Assembly: GCA_003451975.1 (NCBI GenBank)
Contig: DMIX01000102.1
Location: 1-8,914, forward strand
DNA from: Propionibacteriaceae bacterium
Lineage (GTDB): Bacteria > Actinomycetota > Actinomycetes > Propionibacteriales > Propionibacteriaceae
Length of the DNA stretch: 8,914 bases
Direction of reading: 5' to 3'
The notes beneath the pieces were generated by a model. It had not been told where the DNA came from, searched no databases, and saw only the letters and a list, made by a program, of their open reading frames with translations. Shown piece by piece: positions 5,182 to 8,914 of the stretch (its first letter is position 1; each line of letters begins with the position of its first letter). The translations under genes were made by a program, and so were the position numbers.

Positions 5182-7695
5182 TCAGAATGAACGCAGGACC
5201 GCACCTAGATTGGCGGCAGCGGCAACGGCGGTCTCTCGCGCCTGAGCCGTCTCGGCATCGGTGAGAGTTCGATCCAATGCACGGAAACGGAGCGCGAAGG
5301 CCAAGGATCGATGCCCGCTGGGCACCTGTTCACCAGTGAAGACATCGAACAGGCTGATCGATTCCAGTAGTTCCCCCGCGCCGTCTGCCAACGCGGCCTG
5401 CACTTCGGCTGCACTCACGGAGTCGGGAACGATGAGTGCCACATCTTCTTTCGCGACCGGATGGCCCGACACTGCACGGATCGAACCACTGACTGGGGCC
5501 GCCGCTGTGAGCGCCTCCAGGTCGATCTCGACCGCTGCTGCGCCATTCGGGAGGCCGTAGTCGGCGATGACGGCTGGATGCAGCTCTCCCGCGAAGCCGA
5601 TGGAAATTCCGCCGACCAGCAGTTCAGCGCACCGACCGGGATGCCACGGCGCACGACTCGCCGCCCGGCGTACCACGTCAGCACCCACGGCGGCCGCAGC
5701 CACTTCCGCCAGCGCGAACGCTTGCTGCCAGCCTGCCCGGACACCTGGTCCGTTCCAGCCTGCACGCAACCACTGGCCGGTCAGGACCGCACCGAGGTGG
5801 CGCGGCTGATCGGGCAGCGCGGCGTTGATGGCTTGCATCTCTTCGGCACTGGGACGCCGGTCCACCGGAACCAAGGGCGCAGCGGTGCCTGCTCCGGCGA
5901 GGAACACCGATCCCATCTCGAACAAGGCCAGATCATCGTTGCCGCGCGAGGTATTGCGAGCGATGGCACCGAACAAACCGGGCAGCATGGTGGTGCGCAT
6001 CAAAGGTGCGGTCTCGGCCAGTGGATTGGCCAACCTGACCGTACGTCGCCGAGCATCCTCGGCCGGAACCGCCAAACGGTCCAAGTCATCGCCGGCCATG
6101 AACGGGAAGGTCAGTACCTCAACGAAACCGGCGTCGACCACAGCCCTTGCGATGGCTCGGCGCGCCCGCTGACTGCGGGTAAGCCCTCGCCCCGGAGGCG
6201 CAACCGGCAGCAGCGATGGAATCTTGTCCAGACCGAGTTTGCGTCCGATCTCTTCGGCGAACTCGTAGGGGTCGCGCAGATCCGGACGCCAGGTGGGCGC
6301 GGTGATCGCGAGTTCCTCACTCCCGGCCACGACGCGGCAACCGCTGGCACGCAGAATCTCCACGACACGCTCCGCGTCGACGTGCACTCCCAGCACTTCA
6401 GAGGGCAAATCCGCCCGCAACGAAACGGTGGGGACTTCGGGCACAGCGCCCGCCACGGTTTCCTTGCTCGACACAGTGCCGCCAGCCAACTCGACCAGCA
6501 GCCGCGCGGCCAAATGAGCGGCGCTGTAGGCCGCAGCCGGATCGACACCACGGTGGAAGCGCTTGGAGGCCTCAGAGGGCAGATTGTGACGACGTAGGGT
6601 TCGAGAAATCGTCCGCGAGTTGAAGTTGGCCGCCTCGATGACGACATCGACGGTGTGCTCGCCGATCTCCGTGCTCTCGCCACCCATGACGCCGGCCAAA
6701 CCGATGGGACCAGTGTCGTCGGTGATCAGCAGATCATCGGCGTCCAACGTGCGGGTCTGATCATCCAAGGTGACCAAGGTCTCCCCCGGTTTCGCCTTCC
6801 GTACTCGTATCGGCCCAGTCAGCAGGGACGCATCGTAAGCGTGCAAAGGCTGCCCGGTTTCGAGCATCACATAGTTGGTGATGTCGACGGCCAGCGAAAT
6901 CGACCTCATTCCGGCCATCACCAGACGGCGTGCCATCCAGCGCGGCGTCGGTCGATCCTTGTCGATGCCGGTCACAGTCAATGCCACGAACAGCGGGCAG
7001 GCCGGATCCTCCAGGATGACCGGATGCCCGGCTGCGATCGGCTGCGGCGTCTCCAGATTCACGACATCGGTGAAGGCGACGCCCAGGTTCTGCCCGGCTT
7101 CGCGGGCCAGCCCACGAATGCTGAGGCAGTAACCGATATCCGGGCTGACGTCGATGTCGAGGACGTCGTCGCGCAGTACCAGGTAGTCAGCCGGGTCGTC
7201 GCCGGGCTGCAGTTCGCTGCCGTCATCGGCGAACCTCGGCAACACGATGATGCCGCTGTGATCGCTGCCGATCCCCAGCTCGTCTTCAGCGCAGATCATG
7301 CCATCGGAGATATGCCCATAGGTCTTTCGTGCAGCGATCTCGAAGCCGCCCGGAAGCTTGGCTCCGGGAAGCGACACCACGACCAGGTCGTCGACGGCGA
7401 AGTTATCCGCACCGCAGACCACGCTGCGGCAGCCCTGCGGGTAGTCGTCGTGTGGCTGATTGTGCTCGGCGCCGACATCGACCTGCACCCAGCGGATGGT
7501 CTTGCCGTTCTTCTGCGGTTCCTCGGTGAAGGCCAGGATTCGGCCCACCACAATGGGGCCGCTCACATCCGAACCCACCTCGTCGACAGTCTCGACTTCC
7601 AGACCGGCGCGGATCAGTACCTCCGACAGTTCCCTTCCGCTCATGCCCTCGGGCAGCTCGACGTGCTCGGCCAGCCAAGTTAGGGGCGCCCTCAT
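5182..7695 (-). CDS. pheT: Phenylalanyl-tRNA synthetase beta subunit
   Basis: The 837-residue protein is the beta chain of the cytosolic alpha2-beta2 enzyme that charges tRNA-Phe. It has the expected N-terminal MRAPLTWLAEHV, a tRNA-binding (OB-fold) domain at about 45-155 with KTYGHISDGMICAEDELG, B3/B4 editing domain signatures DITNYVMLETGQPLHAYD (271-288) and AGVMGGES (334-341), SEASKRFHRGVDP (374-386), a B5 and catalytic-like core, and a C-terminal anticodon-binding FDX-ACB domain from about 743 (SGHPVAKEDVALIVP to the end). Its length is normal for the family. ATG 7695 is chosen over an in-frame upstream extension because it starts with the conserved sequence, overlaps the pheS stop by 4 nt (ATGA), and has AAAGGA (7704-7709) 8 nt upstream. 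The neighbouring gene downstream is not argC, which often follows pheT in this phylum. Confidence 0.98.
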   Translation of the reverse strand: MRAPLTWLAEHVELPEGMSGRELSEVLIRAGLEVETVDEVGSDVSGPIVVGRILAFTEEPQKNGKTIRWVQVDVGAEHNQPHDDYPQGCRSVVCGADNFAVDDLVVVSLPGAKLPGGFEIAARKTYGHISDGMICAEDELGIGSDHSGIIVLPRFADDGSELQPGDDPADYLVLRDDVLDIDVSPDIGYCLSIRGLAREAGQNLGVAFTDVVNLETPQPIAAGHPVILEDPACPLFVALTVTGIDKDRPTPRWMARRLVMAGMRSISLAVDITNYVMLETGQPLHAYDASLLTGPIRVRKAKPGETLVTLDDQTRTLDADDLLITDDTGPIGLAGVMGGESTEIGEHTVDVVIEAANFNSRTISRTLRRHNLPSEASKRFHRGVDPAAAYSAAHLAARLLVELAGGTVSSKETVAGAVPEVPTVSLRADLPSEVLGVHVDAERVVEILRASGCRVVAGSEELAITAPTWRPDLRDPYEFAEEIGRKLGLDKIPSLLPVAPPGRGLTRSQRARRAIARAVVDAGFVEVLTFPFMAGDDLDRLAVPAEDARRRTVRLANPLAETAPLMRTTMLPGLFGAIARNTSRGNDDLALFEMGSVFLAGAGTAAPLVPVDRRPSAEEMQAINAALPDQPRHLGAVLTGQWLRAGWNGPGVRAGWQQAFALAEVAAAAVGADVVRRAASRAPWHPGRCAELLVGGISIGFAGELHPAVIADYGLPNGAAAVEIDLEALTAAAPVSGSIRAVSGHPVAKEDVALIVPDSVSAAEVQAALADGAGELLESISLFDVFTGEQVPSGHRSLAFALRFRALDRTLTDAETAQARETAVAAAANLGAVLRSF

Positions 7696-8786
7696 CGCAC
7701 AATTCCTTTCAGAGAACGGCTGAACCGCACATCGCCTTCGACCATGTCGCGCATATCGGCAGCGTGGTTGCGGAACATCAAGGTGCGCTCGATCCCCATG
7801 CCGAAGGCGAAACCGGAGTATTCGGTCGGATCGATGCCGCAGGCGATCAGCACCCGAGGATTGACGACACCGCTGCCGCCCCATTCGATCCATCCCTGCG
7901 ATTTACAGGTACGGCAGGGGGCGTCCGGATTGCCGACCGATTCGCCATGGCAGACGAAACACTTCAGATCGACCTCGGCCGACGGCTCGGTGAACGGGAA
8001 GTAGTGCGGACGGATCCGGGTCTCGATGTCGTCGCCGAACATGGACTGGGCCAGGTGGTCCAAGGTGCCTTTCAGATGCGCCAACGAGATTCCCTTGTCC
8101 ACGACAAGCCCCTCGATCTGATGGAACACCGGTACGTGGGTGGCGTCGATCTCGTCGGCGCGGTACACCTTGCCCGGGCACACGATGTAGATGGGCAGTT
8201 CACGCTCCAGCATGGTGCGGGCCTGCACCGGCGAGGTCTGCGTCCGCAGCAGCACATGGTTGAGCAATGGCTCCACGAACAGCGTGTCGGTGGTCGATCG
8301 AGCCGGATGGTCCGGGTCGGTGTTCAAGGCATCGAAGTTCAGCCACTCGGCCTCCACTTCTGGCCCTTCAGCAACTTCCCAGCCCATGGCTACGAACACA
8401 TCAGCCATGAGATCCATCAACGCCGTGATCGGGTGCGGCGCTCCCTGCGGCGCGAGATCGACCGGCAGGGTCACATCGATGCGCTCAGCGGCGAGCTGGG
8501 CCTCCAACTCGGCGGCCACCACGACGCTCTCCCGGTCGGAGAGCGCTTGAGCCACCTGAGCTCGAGCGGCTCCTAGCCGTTGACCCACGACCTTACGGTC
8601 CGGTCCTGGCAACGACCCGATGGCGCGGTAGACCAACGCCAGCGGCGATTTGTCGCCTGCGTGAGCCGAGCGAGCTGCTTTGAGTTCGGCAGAGCTCTGC
8701 ACGGCGCTGATCGCGGCGACAGCGGACGCCACCATGGCGTCAACGGACTCCTGACTCAAGTCGGCCGGCGAATCGGGCCCGGTCAT
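7692..8786 (-). CDS. pheS: Phenylalanyl-tRNA synthetase alpha subunit
   Basis: The 364-residue protein is the catalytic alpha chain of the enzyme that activates phenylalanine and joins it to tRNA-Phe. The N-terminal coiled-coil arm occupies about 10-100. The class II core follows, with motif 2 (GKVYRADEIDATHVPVFHQIEG, about 205-226) and motif 3 (GFAFGMGIERTLMFRN, 325-340). Two CxxC pairs (276/279 and 291/294), a knuckle seen in many bacterial PheS, lie between them, followed by GWIEWGGSGVVNP. I chose ATG 8786 over the GTG at 8795 because AAGGAG (8795-8800) is 8 nt before the ATG but overlaps the GTG. It begins 18 nt after the methyltransferase stop and overlaps pheT, so the three genes are probably co-transcribed. 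Confidence 0.98.
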   Translation of the reverse strand: MTGPDSPADLSQESVDAMVASAVAAISAVQSSAELKAARSAHAGDKSPLALVYRAIGSLPGPDRKVVGQRLGAARAQVAQALSDRESVVVAAELEAQLAAERIDVTLPVDLAPQGAPHPITALMDLMADVFVAMGWEVAEGPEVEAEWLNFDALNTDPDHPARSTTDTLFVEPLLNHVLLRTQTSPVQARTMLERELPIYIVCPGKVYRADEIDATHVPVFHQIEGLVVDKGISLAHLKGTLDHLAQSMFGDDIETRIRPHYFPFTEPSAEVDLKCFVCHGESVGNPDAPCRTCKSQGWIEWGGSGVVNPRVLIACGIDPTEYSGFAFGMGIERTLMFRNHAADMRDMVEGDVRFSRSLKGIVR

Positions 8787-8794
8787 GGACGTCA

Positions 8795-8800
8795 CTCCTT
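8795..8800 (-). promoter_or_regulatory. Ribosome binding site that decides the pheS start
   Basis: AAGGAG on the minus strand is spaced 8 nt from ATG 8786, which is ideal. The in-frame GTG at 8795 uses the last base of this site, so it cannot be the start served by it. Confidence 0.75.
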
Positions 8801-8804
8801 GGGG

Positions 8805-8914
8805 TTAGTTGGTTTCACGCTGCGCAGTGGCGCTGGCGTAGAGGCAGACCGCTGCGGCAGTGGCCAGATTAAGGCTCTCGGCCTTGCCGTAGATCGGCAC
8901 GGCCACGGTGTGAT
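8805..8914 (-). CDS. TrmH/SpoU-family RNA 2'-O-methyltransferase, C-terminal end (5' end beyond window)
   Basis: Only the last 35 codons and the TAA stop are present; the gene enters from the right edge. The segment VPIYGKAESLNLATAAAVCL matches the C-terminal SPOUT motif 3 (with the N-LATAAA element) that forms the S-adenosylmethionine-binding knot and dimer interface of TrmH/SpoU enzymes. These methylate the 2'-O of ribose in rRNA or tRNA. In many actinobacteria a 23S rRNA methyltransferase of this family lies just before pheS, and this is probably its counterpart. The exact target cannot be told from the fragment. It ends 18 nt before the pheS start. Confidence 0.88.
   Translation of the reverse strand, partial: HTVAVPIYGKAESLNLATAAAVCLYASATAQRETN

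Noticed and set aside
5057..5190. A 40-codon hydrophobic minus-strand frame just after pheT ending in TGA near 5060
   Set aside because: It looks membrane-like but has no ATG, GTG or TTG near its beginning with a ribosome binding site, and third-position base use is only weakly gene-like.
5461..6597. Long plus-strand open frame (378 codons) opposite pheT, and similar ones at 6655-7683 and 7764-8576
   Set aside because: They lie antisense to pheT and pheS, whose products are unmistakable, and their translations have no recognisable motifs. They are high-GC mirror frames.

Overview
The window is from a high-GC Gram-positive bacterium (Actinomycetota). The evidence is the base composition and codon use, an order of SpoU-type RNA methyltransferase then pheS then pheT that is common in that phylum, and the actinobacterial style of the exported-protein genes. 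I cannot name a genus. All genes I can support lie on the minus strand, so the window is described from its right end to its left.

Right part (about 8914 to 5182): the last 35 codons of a TrmH/SpoU-family RNA 2'-O-methyltransferase, then pheS and pheT, the alpha and beta subunits of phenylalanyl-tRNA synthetase. The genes are tightly packed (18 nt between the first two, and a 4-nt ATGA overlap of pheS with pheT), so this is a housekeeping operon.

Middle (5181 to 3879): two non-coding stretches of about 350 nt surround a broken gene at 4826..4227. The right stretch holds a G-quadruplex motif and three hairpins. The broken gene encodes a small exported protein related to the next gene, interrupted by one in-frame amber codon. 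The left stretch carries four copies of a GTCACCC-anchored imperfect dyad, followed by a sigma-70-like promoter.

Left part (3878 to beyond position 1): an apparent operon for surface or secreted proteins. In order it has a TasA/CalY-like exported protein with a SipW-dependent-type signal peptide, a SipW/ER-type signal peptidase I (Ser-His type), a 58-residue protein of unknown function, and a large secreted RCC1-repeat protein that runs off the left edge. That last gene is open for 769 codons. It encodes at least eleven RCC1 blades (one complete seven-blade propeller and part of a second), each with a paired-cysteine signature, and fibronectin-III-like segments that appear to be split around the propellers. 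The TasA-like and RCC1 proteins share 11 of 17 residues at the signal-peptide cleavage region, so the likely reading is a dedicated peptidase with two cognate substrates. A very stable UUCG-capped hairpin between the first two genes may set their relative expression.

The most interesting content is this SipW-dependent export cluster, with its double-propeller substrate and its repeated upstream dyads.
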